Source of the DNA: Timema cristinae
Lineage: Eukaryota > Arthropoda > Insecta > Phasmatodea > Timematidae
Assembly: GCA_039000515.1 (NCBI GenBank)
Contig: JBCFYV010000001.1
Coordinates: 55,785,372 to 55,849,371, forward strand
Direction: 5' to 3'
DNA: 64,000 nucleotides
Made by a program: the position numbers and the translations under genes. Shown here one piece after another: positions 35,544 to 48,877 of this stretch (the first letter of the stretch is position 1; each line of letters opens with the position of its first letter). Under the pieces are notes generated by a model. That model was not told where the DNA came from. It saw nothing but the letters and a program-made list of their open reading frames with translations, and did not search any database.

Positions 35544-35795
35544 TAATAATTAGCACCGTATCTTACTACCTGTTCGGGTTATACGCTTAAGTACTAGTTA
35601 TGAATATGAGTTAGGAATGGGAAAGGTTGACTATAGAGGAAGTGAGCCCGCATTTGCAGGAAGTGAGAGTAGAAAACCATTTAGGGAAAAAAAGTTAACA
35701 CGAGAGAGATTCAAACCTCGATATCTCCATCCTCGGCAGTCTATATCAACACGAAACTAGCGCGTTAGGTAACTACGCAGCCAAAAAAAGTTATA
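35544..35795 (-). repeat. SINE B copy (diverged)
   Basis: On the + strand: ATTAGCACCGTATCTTACTA then CCTGTTCGGGTTATACGC (tail), GAGGAAGTGAGCCCGCATTT and GTAGAAAACCATTTAGG (body), ACTAGCGCGTTAGGTAACTA (head). It aligns with 28557-28819. Confidence 0.75.
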
Positions 35796-36599
35796 AAAAC
35801 TTAAGTCTATGCATATTAATAGCTTATCCATGGATCTACTACAGAAATTCAGCCCGAAATATTTTCTGTAAAATTATTGCTTGATACTTCTTGAACTCTA
35901 AAAAAGTCCTTTTCATTAAAACTCAACTCGAACTTAACTAGAAATGAAAGATGCCTACTTGCACCCCCTTAATGTTTTATCTAAGAAAACATGAAACATC
36001 AAAGTATTTTTTTTTAATTTGCTTTTATACACGAGAAACTGTGACTTAAACTTAGTTGTGACAATTCATTAAACGATAATCTTCTAGTGCTCAACTTTCA
36101 AACACTCTGTCTTAGCTTTCATTAGGCTAAATTGTGTTATTAAATCCGTATGAAAATAGACTCGATAGAATAAATGTGGAGTTCACTACAAAAATACATT
36201 TCAAATCACTCAAAATCTAAAATTAGATTCCTATAAAATAACAAACATAATAATCATAATAATTTAATTTAAATATTGAAAAAACATATGATATTATAAA
36301 TAATAAATAAAATAAAGCTAATTATATTATAACATCAAGTATTGAATATCATACAACTATTCAATTTCTGTATTAGTTACATTAAATATAGCTAAATGTA
36401 TATTCACAACATCATTTGTTTTTAAATTAATTTGCGTTTAATGAAATTAGTAAGCCTATAATATGATATAGATTTACCACGTGATTGTATTCGGATGAAT
36501 AAGTTAGATTATGTAATGATTAATTGGTATTTAAACAAATCATGGGATGATCTGTCAACGATGGATTTCTATTTGAAGTTTTAATCAAGCTTTTGCCAG
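35796..36599. other. Non-coding, nothing recognised
   Basis: Very AT-rich, no gene. Confidence 0.45.
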
Positions 36600-37711
36600 G
36601 TTTTAAATTTTGTAGTCACCATTCCTGGGTCCTAATTTTGTAGTCACCATTCCCGGGTCCTAGTTTTGTAGTCACCATTCCTGGGTCCTAATTTGAAGTC
36701 ACCATTCCTGGGTCCTAATTTTGTAGTCACCATTCCTGGGTCCTAATTTTGAAGTCACCATTCCTAGGTCCTAATTTTGTAGTCACCATTCCTGGATCCT
36801 AATTTTGTAGTTACCATTCCTGGGTCCTAATTTTGTAGTCACCATTCCTGGGTCCTAGTTTTGTAGTCGCCATTCCTGGGTCCTAATTTTGTAGTCACCA
36901 TTCCTGGGTCCTAATTTTGTAGTCACCATTCCTGGGCCCTAATTTTGAAGTCACCATTCCTAGGTCCTAATTTTGTAGTCACCATTCTGGGTCTTAATTT
37001 TGAAGTCAACCATTCCTGGGTCCTAATTTTGTAGTCACCATTCCTGGGTCCTAATTTTGAAGTCAACCATTCCTGGGTCCTAATTTTGAAGTCAACCATT
37101 CCGGGGTCCTAATTTTGTAGTCACCATTCCTGGGTCCTAATTTTGAAGTCACCATTCCTGGGTCTTAATTTTGTAGTCACATTCCTGGGCCTAATTTTGA
37201 AGTCACCATTCCTAGGTCCTAATTTTGTAGTCACCATTCCTAGGTCCTAATTTTGTAGTCACCATTCCTGGGTCCTAATTTTGAAGTCACCATTCCTGGG
37301 TCCTAATTTTGTAGTCACCATTCCTGGGTCCTAATTTTGAAGTCACCATTCCTAGGTCCTAATTTTGTAGTCACCATTCCTAGGTCCTAATTTTGAAGTC
37401 AACCATTCCTGGGTCCTAATTTTGTAGTCACCATTCCTGGGTCCTAATTTTGAAGTCAACCATTCCTGGGTCCTAATTTTGAAGTCAACCATTCCTGGTC
37501 CTAATTTTGTAGTTACCATTCCTAGGTCCTAATTTTGTAGTCACCATTCCTGGGTCCTAATTTTGTAGTCACCATTCCTGGGTCCTAATTTTGAAGTCAA
37601 CCATTCCTGGGTCCTAATTTTGAAGTCAACCATTCCTGGGTCCTAATTTTGTAGTCACCATTCCTAGGTCCTAATTTTGTAGTCACCATTCTGGGTCCTA
37701 ATTTTGAAGTC
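36600..37711 (+). repeat. 28-bp minisatellite, about 40 copies, two variant classes
   Basis: Units of about 28 bases containing TTTTG[T/A]AGTCACCATTCC then TGGGTCCTAA. One class reads TGTAGTCACC, the other TGAAGTC and often carries an extra A (TCAACC, 29 bases). The classes are interspersed in runs and alternations, which points to unequal exchange after the variant arose. Confidence 0.93.
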
Positions 37712-38980
37712 CATTGTTGGATTATCGGTGGTATAATAGTTATCTTCTTTAAAGGGAGTAGTTCCTATGATTTTCATGTTCTGGTTAATTAGACTTAGGC
37801 TATGTTTAGCACTTCTACTGACACCACATAATCTTAATCATCATCATCATCATCCCATCTTCTTATTGGGACGTAATATTCACACTTACGTGGTGCCCAA
37901 TTCCCAGAAGACAGGCGCATATCCACCACTGCCAGTTGAAGACCAGGAATGTTTAGTTAATAAAAACTGGTGGCGTTCGCTGGAAATCAGAAAAAAAAAA
38001 ATTAAATACATATTATTATAAGGTGTTATGTCTCAAGACAAGTCCATTCCTTTTACCATTGAACTTACATCACCAATATGCCTTGTCCTCTGCCTAATCC
38101 TTCAGTATACAGAATTTTCTTATCTTCTTCAAGTCATCCAATATTTGAATCCTCCCCCTTTATTACTAAAATCCTCTTTCACTCATCCTTTCCTTCTATG
38201 AAATCGTGAAGAAGACAGTTCATCCTAATGATGTGTCCGATCTCATAAGCTATTAATTCTTTGTTATTTTTAAAAATATATATCTCAATTTAATCTTATT
38301 CTAAAACTATTCGGAACCTTCCACGTGAATTGAAACAAAGGACTTTCATAGCGAGGTATTTTTTATAAAAGTTAATTAAATAGTCCCTATCAGTAACCTC
38401 ACTATTAGTTTTGATTACACGGATTATTTACCAGTATGCTTAACCCAGAAACCAATCAAATCTCTTCATAAAAAAAATACTACTCTAATTTTAATAGACA
38501 GTGTGATTACAAATAAATAAAATTTAGTCATTTTCAACTAACTCATTAAAATATGCCAAATCAATTTTCTTACTAGACTAAAACTTGACACATGGATGTT
38601 AAAAAACCTAAACAGTGAACATTAAATAAACAAATGATTTTATTGATTGGTAATGCCACGTTAATCTTTTAACTAAACTACATACAATTTGAACAACTTA
38701 TAAATAGAAAATATGTTTCTTTCTAAAAATGTAAAACATATATTATATTCTATGGTCTTTTAAATTAACTTACTATTTATTATTTATATGATTTATTACC
38801 AGCACTGGATATTGGAGACATAAAATATAAAAAATTAAATGTTATGGCGCACTACCTTAAAAATACATAAATATTACTAGCTTAAATATGTCTAGGTATT
38901 AATATAATAAAGCTATATTTTTTTTTGGCATTATATGAGAAAGTTTGTGAAAGTTCAAAAAACTCAGATCATTTAAAACA
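37712..38980. other. Non-coding, nothing recognised
   Basis: AT-rich; short (ATC)n near 37837. An 84-codon open frame at 37767 has no recognisable domain. Confidence 0.45.
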
Positions 38981-38992
38981 CACACACACATA

Positions 38993-39034
<42 letters not shown>

Positions 39035-39043
39035 ATATATATG
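38981..39043. repeat. (CA)n/(AT)n compound microsatellite
   Basis: CACACACACA followed by about 45 bases of mostly AT dinucleotides. Confidence 0.85.
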
Positions 39044-40734
39044 TATTTGATAAGAGTAAATAAGATAAAGTGTGATAAGAATAGTTAGAATAATTAATTT
39101 TATTTATTTGGATTATTCAAAAACATACACTTGTGCAATGGGCTGCATTAGCATACTACTTACAAACTAACTTATATTTAAGTAGAGAAGACACAAAGCT
39201 CCCAATCCGCCACTTAATCTATTTTAAAAAGGGAAAACTTAGTTTCACATCTTTTTTTTTTTTTTTTTGCAATGGATAGAATCGTACCGTTGACTTTAAA
39301 ATTAAAAAAAAAAAAAAATTGTATACTAGGCTGAGGGGTGGATAATCTATATACAATAATTTATTTGGTTTATTAAAAATGTCTAGACTACTATTCTTAA
39401 TGTTTCTAGATACATTTATATATTTTCTTTACACGGCGGGCAGGAATTAAGTTACAACCACCTCTGCTAAAGTGTATTTACATTCAGGTCCTGTAAGATA
39501 TATGCTATAAGCTTCTAGCTTTGTCTTAGCTTTTTTTTAAATTACAATGTTATTAATTCGTTTTACTATGCCACAAAAACTAAATTCTAACCAGGTTTTA
39601 GTTATTATTTAAGTAAGAATTGTATGTACACCGTATATATTGTATTTAATCCTTAACACAACACTTAATATTTAAAACAAATGATGCTTTATTAATCCCT
39701 TTGATAGCTACATCAAAATCTTGAGCTAATTGTAACATAAGTTATTATAAATTTTGAAATAAATATTTTTAAGAAAAAAAAGAGGTCTATCACAATAAAG
39801 GAAATTCTGGCAATTTATATTTTCCCTGTGTAAAGAAGTAATAGATCTCCAAACACATATCGCATTAAGTTCTATAACGTGACAGAGGTAATCTGTAAAC
39901 ATGAGCCCCTATCATCAATTATAAGAAGCACCCCTATTCTCCTCAGAATATATCCGAGAAAGACAACTTTCCCTATCATCAGACTGCGCACTGATCCCTA
40001 TCCTCATTTACAAGAACTTTATTGACTAACACTAACTACACCCTCATTCACCATTACAGAAGAAGAGAAGGGGTGAGTGGGGGTGGGGGATGAAAAAGTT
40101 TCTCTCCTTCCTCGATCTAAAAACCACACGGTTACTTTTCTAAAACTTTGCTCCCATTCACTCTGTATACATACAAATCGCTTTAAACCCGTTTCTAGAG
40201 CTCCCTTGAAATTTTCTCCTCACTTGAAACCCGAGATCCTATTTTCCTCCCCTTTTTCTTACTTCTTCCCTTTCCCTCTCTAAGTCCACTCCCCTCCTCC
40301 AATTCCGTTATCCTTCACCAACCAAACTTCCCTTTTTAGTTAAGACATTTGAGCTGTCATCAATATTGACGGCGATATCTTGATGACAACTTTTGGCGCC
40401 GTAGATATGACGCTGTCTCCTCTTATCCCTGAGATGACAAATTGCTATCTACATGGTAATGTGGAAAAGTTGAGGATAAAAAAAATATAAATGGAGGAAA
40501 ACATCAGTTGTTCTGTGAATTAATTACTATAAGGTCTTGTGTTTTTGTTTGTGAATTTAGTGATAGGACTGTTGGGTGGTTAGTAAATTAATAGTTTCCG
40601 CTCTAATGTATGTGTAATACATTTAAAAAAACACATCAATTACCGTAAAATAAGTGTTTTCGCCAACAATTTTTATCACAATTTTAAAATTAGAATTGGA
40701 TATTTACTAACAAACACGGGGGCTTTACAATTTA
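39044..40734. other. Non-coding; T and A runs, pyrimidine-rich block at 40190-40330
   Basis: A T run of about 18 lies at 39252 and an A run of about 14 at 39304. 40190-40330 is C/T-rich (TCCTCCCCTTTTTCTTACTT). No gene. Confidence 0.4.
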
Positions 40735-41040
40735 CTTGGATTACCTGATGGTCTAGGGGTAATAGTGTCAGACTTCTGTGCTGTTGGTCCAGGGATCAAT
40801 CCTCGGTCCCGTACAGATTTATCTGATTGCCAAACCCTTAACCTCTGACAAGACGTGTATTAATCACAATTTGTGAATGTGGGGAATGCCAGGCCACCAT
40901 CGTGGTTCGGATCCCACGTTAAACTGTAGGTCCTCCATTTCATCTCACAATCACCCTACCATTACATATTAGCGTAAGTACTTACAACCCGAAGGGTAGT
41001 AAGACGTGGTGATAATAGCAATAATAATAATAATGATTAT
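40735..41040 (+). repeat. SINE A copy
   Basis: ACCTGATGGTCTAGGGGTAA head, then TTTATCTGATTGCCAAACCC, GTGGGGAATGCCAGGCCACC, tail ACCCGAAGGGTAGTAAGACG and a (TAA)n-like end. I could not settle a target-site duplication. Confidence 0.82.
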
Positions 41041-41267
41041 AATAATGATGGAAAGAGAGTGCTAATTTATTCAAGACAAACCAACCTCGCTACACCCTAC
41101 TGAGATTTAAACCATTAACATCCAGTCACCGGCACATTGGACTAGACGATCTTAGCGTTTAGTCCAAGTGGTGACTCATACAGGTAAATATCGGTATACA
41201 ATTTAACTTAGTCGATTGAAAATACTTAATTTAGAGTAAAAATAATACCATGATATGAAATAACATC

Positions 41268-41269
<2 letters not shown>

Positions 41270-41363
<94 letters not shown>

Positions 41364-41373
41364 CACACACACA
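41270..41373. repeat. (CA)n microsatellite, about 51 units
   Basis: 104 bases of CA dinucleotides with a single interruption near 41362. Confidence 0.95.
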
Positions 41374-43884
41374 AAGTGTAATGCAATCAAAACATTTATT
41401 CTGTGAGAAGTACTATAGACTTTGAAATGATTGATCCAAGAATTATTTCATATTTATAAAAAAAGTATTGTCAATAATAACCCGGCAACGTCAACATGTT
41501 TCGTCACGTAGGGGTGGAACCGAAACCACCAAACCGAAACAAAACATAAGCCATCCCTCCGCACAAACTGAATGCAGAGTAATTGGGAGACGTACATCAA
41601 ACGTAATCGAATTAATCTTGTCACAGGAATATGTTCTCGATTCATTCACGCCATCTATATCGAGCCAACGAATAAATTGGATATTGGCGGCAGGAGTCTA
41701 AAGCCTCACTAAAATATGTGTTATGTAGATTTCACGCTCATATTCATTACCATCTGGATAGTAAAAACATTTTACATTAATAAATAATTATTATAGGTAC
41801 GGATTTAAATGTATTTCTACTTAGCAGTTTGAGTGAATATATAAAGTCTGAGGACATTATTTTGTATTCGAGGGTAAGCTGATAAAAAAAGTTTGCTTTT
41901 ACAAAAACCGAGTAAGAATGGAAAGAAATGTTCCTTATCAGCTACCGGCGTCTAGTGACACTTATAACTGGATCATAATCACCTTAACGTTCACTTAATA
42001 TTAACTTAACGTAAAGTAGGGTTAATTATCTCGTGTTTTTAAATTAAAGCGATCATGTCCAGTTAAATTAACTTTCACGTAAATTTAAAATTGTCCAAAG
42101 AAGAACTCTACGAGTCGTGAAGTTACGTAAGGGACCACGTGTTATAACTAGCAAATCATGTTGCGAGTAACGTCAAAATGGATATTTAGTACTTCGTTTG
42201 TTTGTTTCAGGTGTAAAGGCGACTGCTACGTATGGTCTTAAAATTCATAGCATCTTGTTAGCCTCTATATTTATATTCAATAAAGTACTTTAAGTATAAT
42301 CAGGCCTAAATACGTATCATTTTAATTAACAATTTGTCCTCTTAAAGTTCAAACTTATTGTTTGTGTTTTCTTGGTTTTTAAGATAACGTTACGTAAATC
42401 CTGATGATCACATCCTAGCTTATATATATTATTATTTTTAAATTTCAGCACCGCTTCTTAATACCTGTCTATTTTATAAGCTATATACATTAAATAAACG
42501 TTACGATTAATCATGGCCTCAGCATTATTGATACACGTCTACACTTTTATCCCAATACCTGCAAAGCATGCGACTAATACTTTGTATTAATAGTTTTCGG
42601 GAAATTTAAATTTGTCAGTTTTTATATCCATCATGTATCTTGTAAATCTGAAAAAAAATATCTGAAAACGCTACCATTTAACTTTAAGTTTATGGGATAG
42701 TTTCTAAATTACTTACTTTTTAATAAATAATAATTTTTTAAAAGTATTGGTTATCATCAAAAAGTGGTTATTAAACATCTCAAAGAGTTGAGTTTCCTCT
42801 TTACTGACCTATAAATGGATTTAAGGATTGATAGAGTGTGGTTGAACACAGATTAAGGGTAATATTTTTGCAAATTTTTATAGAAAATTATGATGTTGGT
42901 CAAAATAAATAAAATATTACTCCAGTTGTCACATTAAGTTTTATTTTATTCACGTAGTGATATAACCAGTTTTAGAATAGTTGTCATTACCATAGCGGCG
43001 TTAGATAACAAACATTTTAAATGAAGAGAAAAATTAACATTAAATTCCAGGATACCCTTTGTAGATATCCTAAAATGTTGATATCCCCATGCGAAGAAAA
43101 TTAGACTCAATGTTTGTACTAGAGCAATATTTGATTTATTTTGACCAACAACTGTTTTGCTATAAAAATGTAATAAAACAATAAACCCTTAACTCACTTT
43201 TTCTATATTCCTACCTTAAGTTTAGGGCCTCTTTAGTTTTGGCTTTGTTTTTATTTAATTTTATCAATCAAGAGAGGTAGCTTTAAATGCTGTTTTTCTT
43301 TTGAATTTGATTTACAATTTATAAGGCAAAGCATTAAAATTCTTGTCTAAGAATATATATCTTAAGCTTAGAAATTATTTTAAATAAAAAAACACTCAAA
43401 AAGGAGTAATTTGAAATCCAAGTCCATTAAGCAGCTTTTAAATACTTAACGAATTCTCTTTGCTGGTAAAATAACTTAACTTACATAAAGAAACAGATAA
43501 CATCAAACGAGGATTGTTTCAATATCCTATGTATTATACATTATGTGTTCTCTATGAATGTATAAATGTGTAAAAAAGAATAACTAATATATTTAAGTGT
43601 TTTGTCGTCTCAAATATCTGTTTACACATTCTACATCCATAGATCCTTATTTTTATAAGATTTTACTTTATAATATATAAAGAATTTAGCAACAGAATTT
43701 TGAGATCAATATAATTTTTGGTATGTTGATAGATTTGGATAAGATCACACCTATTTTTTCTGAAAATTTTTAGACCAATTTAACTAAATTATTATTATTA
43801 ATACTTAGGCCTAAAACATAACATTTATTCCATCCATAATAAAATAGATAATTATTAGATAATTTACAAACTTTTTATCTATTT
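41374..43884. other. Non-coding; G+C-richer patches at 41460-41700 and 42070-42200
   Basis: No gene. Both patches have mixed composition and overlapping short frames without domains; conserved regulatory sequence is possible but unproven. Confidence 0.4.
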
Positions 43885-44100
43885 TAGCAACACCTCTTAC
43901 AACTCGTTCGGGTTATTCGTCTATGTGATTATTACGTTAATGTGTTAAGTATGAGTAGGTTTGAATTTATAGGACGTGCCACTCCTTTTAAGCAGAAGGA
44001 GAGTGAAAACCAAATTTTGTTAAATTCAGCCTACTCCTAACCGACCGGAATTAGAACCCATATATTTCTATCATCGGCAGTCATCGGATACGGCCCTTTG
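43885..44100 (-). repeat. SINE B copy (old, diverged)
   Basis: + strand: AGCAACACCTCTTACAACTC then GTTCGGGTTATTCG (tail), AGGTTTGAATTTATAGGACG and AGAGTGAAAACCAAATTTTG (body), CATCGGCAGTC toward the head. Confidence 0.6.
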
Positions 44101-44404
44101 AATGATTTAATCTGGCCAACAAAAGATTTCAGGAAAATGTATGTATAGTACACTTCGTTTAACACGTAAGGTCTTAGCTTAATTGATTACAGTAGTAATC
44201 GGTTTGTTGAATACATATTCAGGCTATGTAAATGTAAGCTTATATTTAATAATTACGTTTAATGCTATCTATAACATTTTCACTGACAAAGAAACCAAGG
44301 ATTTAGTCGAGGGGGTTCAAACAACCCGAAATGGTATGACTAATAATTTATATGGCTTTATTTATGATTCAAACAATATCAAAATAACATCCAAATTATG
44401 ATAC
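44101..44404. other. Spacer, nothing recognised
   Basis: AT-rich, between a SINE B copy and the 84-bp array. Confidence 0.4.
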
Positions 44405-45235
44405 AAGTACAAATTAAAAAAAAACACTTCAAAGAGCTTCTGGAGGTGTTTAATATTTATAATTTTTTCCATCCCTCGGCAGTTATGATGTTATTTTGTA
44501 ATAAAAAATGCTTCAGATAGCTTCTAGAGGTGTTTAGTATTTAAAATATCTTTACTTTTTGGAAGTTATGGTGTTATGCTGCCATTAAAAACACTTCAGA
44601 TTGCTTTTAGAGGTTTTTAGTATTTAAAATTGTTTTATATCCCTCGGTAGTTATGGTGTAGTGTTGTCATAAAAAACACTTCAGATTGTTTCTAGAGTTG
44701 TTTATATTATTTTTTTTTCTAGCCCTTGGCAGTTATGGTGTTATGTTGCCATAAAAACACTTCTAATAGCTTCTAGAGGTGTTTGATATTTATAACTTTT
44801 CCTAGCCCTTAGCAGTTAGAGGATTGTGATGCCATAAAAAACACTTCAGAGAGCTTCTAGGGGTGTTTAATATTTATAATTATTTTCTACCTTCGAAAGC
44901 TATGTTGTTATATTGCCACGAAAACATACTTTAGATCGCTTCTAGAGGTGTTTAATACTTAAATGTTTCCTTGCCTTAGCTCTTAGAGGGTTATGTCACC
45001 ATTAAAAAAACTTAAGACAGCTTCTATAGGTGTTTAAATATATAGAATTTTCCTAGCCTCCGGCAGTTAGGGAGCTATGTTGTCATAAAAAAACACTTTA
45101 GAGAGCTTCTAGAGGTGTTTAATATTTAGAAGTTTTCATAGCCTTCGGCAGTTAAGGGGCTATGTTGCCATAAAAAAATATTCAGATAGCTTCCAGAACT
45201 GTTTATTATTTAGAATATTTATCTAGCCTTCCGCA
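44405..45235 (+). repeat. About 84-bp tandem array, about 10 diverged copies
   Basis: Each unit has ACACTTCAGATAGCTTCTAG then AGGTGTTTA, an AT-rich spacer, CTAGCCCTCGGCAGTTATGG and TGTTATGTTGCCAT. Starts fall near 44424, 44509, 44590, 44677, 44757, 44840, 44929, 45009, 45094 and 45181. Copies differ at many positions and by small indels, so the array is much older than the 50-bp one. Confidence 0.88.
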
Positions 45236-46009
45236 CATCCAAAGCGCTTCTGAAATTATCGGTTTCCTATGACCTTGAAAGAAATACCTTTTTCTAATTG
45301 ATATACAAATAACCAAACTATAAACCCAGATCTATGTATTAAAATATGCAATTTCTGTATGGATTTGATATTAGAGTTAATATTTTAGGTTCTCCTTGCT
45401 TTTGAAAGGCAAATAATGTGTCAAAGAATTAAAATGATAAAGAACGTTACTTTTTTTTATCAGTTTGAAGAATGGAAAAATCTGCGCGCCCTTGAAGTGG
45501 TTCATCTATAATTTCGTCAAATTTATTATTTCTATCTCATTGAGAAGTACTAAAATTTTTTTTGAAGAGATATACATATACATACTATTCACAGATACCT
45601 TTAGACCTATATTAATATATATTCTTTCATTAGTGGTGAAATTGTGGTCAGGGATTATGATTGAAATAAAATATTACAATACTCACGGTTTCATAGGTCA
45701 TACGAGTCTGGCGATGTGGGTTGAGACTTGGTGGATAAGGAACGGATGCGAGATTATGTTCATCAGCGCCAGGTATGTGCCATGCAAGAGGAGAAGATAC
45801 ATTATAGTTCAAGAAGCCGCCAACGGGTGTTCTACTTTACAAACCTAAGCGTTTGGCATTCAAGCCATGGCAATATAATCGGGATAATGCAGGCTATTTG
45901 CCATTCCCATGGTAATGTGATCATAGCTACATATGTCTGGCTTAGAGTCACAAGTTAAGGCTCGTTTTGGTGGATTTGTTTTCCATTGCGAAACATTGGC
46001 CATCTTTTA
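45236..46009. other. Non-coding, nothing recognised
   Basis: Two overlapping open frames (45465-45848 and 45728-45958) lack any recognisable domain and are not called. Confidence 0.4.
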
Positions 46010-46110
46010 CTATCTGGTGGTCACATGGTATAAGGGTCCAGAATCTAAATAGACTGTATGGAAGATTATGGAGAGGTCAAGGTTCAAATATAGGCTGGGT
46101 GTCTTCCGCA
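46010..46110 (+). repeat. SINE B2-type tRNA-like head
   Basis: CTGGTGGTCACATGGTATAA then GGGTCCAG (A box) and AGGTCAAGGTTCAAATATAG (B box) match the head type at 24231. The body and tail are not visible. Confidence 0.5.
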
Positions 46111-48178
46111 GGTGATTTAACACAGTCAATATATACGTTAGTCTAGGCGCATTTTCTCAAGGCTGGACTTTCTCAAACTTTAATGTGCTTCTCATTTTTT
46201 GAGTATGAGAGGGTTTCATGTGAGGTGTAACATTTCTATTTATTTGAAGCAGTTTCCTACGACTTATTCTGCCAATAACCACTTAAGTAGGCGCCATAAA
46301 AGTCCAAAATACGATTCTTAAAATCCTAACAGGGGAGGACAGAAGATCAAAGATGGGAGAGCTACCCGAAATGACCAGCAGAAAAATGTTGATGCAAATA
46401 TACGTGGATGGAAACCAAAAATGCTTCGGAGAAACAGACACAATAATGAAATAAAAACAAACCCTAGACGATACGATCCCAGGAATTAATGGTGTTCCAA
46501 TATGACAAGACTGAGAAAAAAGAGAACATCCCATTTTCATGAAATAACTTCTATACTTCACTTCACCCACAGACTCCAATTCAATTCCATCTTTCATAAA
46601 TGAAACTCCTGGTGTACCAATATATAATATTATGTAAGACAAACAAAAAGATTAGAGGATTTTACAGTGTGACCTTTAATTCGCAGAAAAAAAACTGTCA
46701 ACCAAATCAAAAGATTAAAAAAGCTTCTGGTATCCTTGCTAAGAGAATAGTCTTCAACTGAAAGGATCAATGACTTCTTAAAGTTCTGGTTAACTCTAAT
46801 TTGTAAATACAGGTAAGAAAAAATTAATTCGTTTCTTTTTCCATTAAAGTAGTACAATTAATTTTGATGTTTGTATCTGCATATATGTACAGTACAATAG
46901 TAATTTCTAGCCATTAGGACAATGTTAACTACATAAGCCCACTGACAGTTGAAAATGGCCTTTCCTTGCGTCTCGCCAAAATAAGAGCTAGTCTGAACAA
47001 TATTCGTGATAGGAAACAAACTTATCCTTCCCAATGAAAGGTAAAATAGTTTAATATTCAATTCCAAGAAGTTTAATTATGTGTTTCATGAATAACATGC
47101 ATGTAATCAAATATAAAATAATAATTTTGTGAGCATTTCATACCGTCTTTGTTATGTTAAATGTTTCACAACTTTTACAATTTATTGTAATAAAACATGG
47201 TAGTCAATGGATTGTGTCCTACTATCCCTTTAATGTAAAATGCTACCAACATATTATTTACGTGGGGCTGATGTATAGTAGGACATGTTAAACGTAAAAT
47301 AACTTAAACATATTCTAGTATAATTCAATAATTTTTTCCATTTCAAAATAAATATTATAGCATGTTTTATTTCATGAAATATTTTATTTTCATTTCCACT
47401 TCCTAAAAACAGCTCTTTTTATTTTTGAAACAAGATTAAATTCAAGAGTTAATATCGAACAAAAGTAGGAAGTAGGAAGTGTAAGAATTACATTTTCCAA
47501 ATGAGAAAACACAAACGTTAAGAGAATTCACATCAACATTTATGAACAATTTTTTAAAAATTATGTATTTTTATTGCAATATAAGTAATGTGGAAGGAAG
47601 ATAAATGGGAAGCCCGAATCAAATCGTCAAATATCAACCATATGGAAAACGATTTTAAGTACCTTTGATTATACTATTTTCAAGATGTTCAAGAAGATAG
47701 AATTGGGTAAAATCTAGACAAGGTTGTACCATTTTAAGTTTTAAAATGCATAACACGTTTCATTTTTAGCGGTTATCAAATCGCGCACAAAAATTCTTTA
47801 CGGCTTAAATACACAAAGTTAAAAGGAGGAAAGGAAAGATACATTGCTCGGTGAGATGAAAATCTCAAGAAGAAAAATAGAGTAAAAAGGTAAAATTCGG
47901 TCCACGTTTCAGTCTATATTTGCTTGCCTATCTTCCCCCAAACCTCCTTGCGATAAGAAGACATGAATTATGAGAAGTTTCATACGAAGCTACAAATTAT
48001 AAAAAAAGATTTCGTAGGAAACTACAAATTATAAATGTTTCTTAATTTAATTTTCTTGACTAGATAAGCGCTATGAAATTTGTGGATCATACGTACAGTG
48101 AAGAATTTTACTATTTTTGCTAGAGTCTCTCTTTAATGAGTAATAATGGATTGGTAGCATTAACCATATATATATATA
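46111..48178. other. Non-coding, nothing recognised
   Basis: AT-rich; open frames at 46283-47067 (minus) have no recognisable domain. Confidence 0.4.
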
Positions 48179-48877
48179 TGACAAAGGTTTGACTAAAAAA
48201 ATTAAACATAAACCGACTTTTATGTCACATTAGTATGTGAATCACAATAGACTAGATAAATTTAAAACATTCACAGAAATGCTATAATTTATTATCAATT
48301 AATTCGAGAAATAAATTCTATTGTAACAATAAGAATATTCCGAATTATTTGAAATATTATGACAAATTTATAGGTTTATTAACGTCTAACATATCATGTT
48401 TTTCTCCAGAAAGGTCATGCATGAAGACCAACTATTCTCATAAAAAAATTTAATAATATATTATCAAGTTATATATAATTATTTAAAAAAAATATTTTTA
48501 AATAATTATACATAACTTAATAATATAGTATTACATTTTTATGTATATGTATACTTATTTAAAAATATATATAATTTTTAAATAACTATACATAACTTGA
48601 TAATATAGTATTACATTTTTTAATGAGATTAGTTGGTCTTCATGCATGATCTTTCTGGAGCAAAACATGATATGCTAGACGTGAATAAACTTAGAAATTT
48701 GTCATAATATTTCAAATAATTCGGAATATTCTTATCTGTTGCAATAGGATTTATTTCTCGAATTAATTAATAATGTATTATAGCATTTCTGTGAATGTTT
48801 TAAATTTATCTAGTCCATTGTGATTCACATATTAATGTATGTAATTATGTTTAATTTAATTAGTCCAAATTTTGTCA
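48179..48877. mobile_element. Foldback element, 699 bp, arms of about 340 bases
   Basis: Almost the whole element is an inverted repeat. It opens TGACAAAGGTTTGACTAA and closes TTAGTCCAAATTTTGTCA. Inner landmarks mirror each other: GTGAATCACAATAGACTAGA (left) with TCTAGTCCATTGTGATTCAC (right), and TCATGCATGAAGACCAACTA (left) with TTAGTTGGTCTTCATGCATG (right). The centre is AT-rich. It has no coding capacity, so it is a non-autonomous foldback or MITE-like element. The target-site duplication is not clear. A transcript would form a very long hairpin. Confidence 0.85.

Noticed and set aside
36600..37711. CRISPR array
   Set aside because: The repeats are contiguous with no unique spacers and lie in animal nuclear DNA; it is a minisatellite.
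45465..45848. 127-codon plus-strand gene
   Set aside because: The N-terminal half is AT-driven hydrophobic residues and there is no family resemblance.
46283..46642. 119-codon minus-strand gene
   Set aside because: No recognisable domain, and composition matches neighbouring AT-rich DNA; the plus strand there also gives short open frames.
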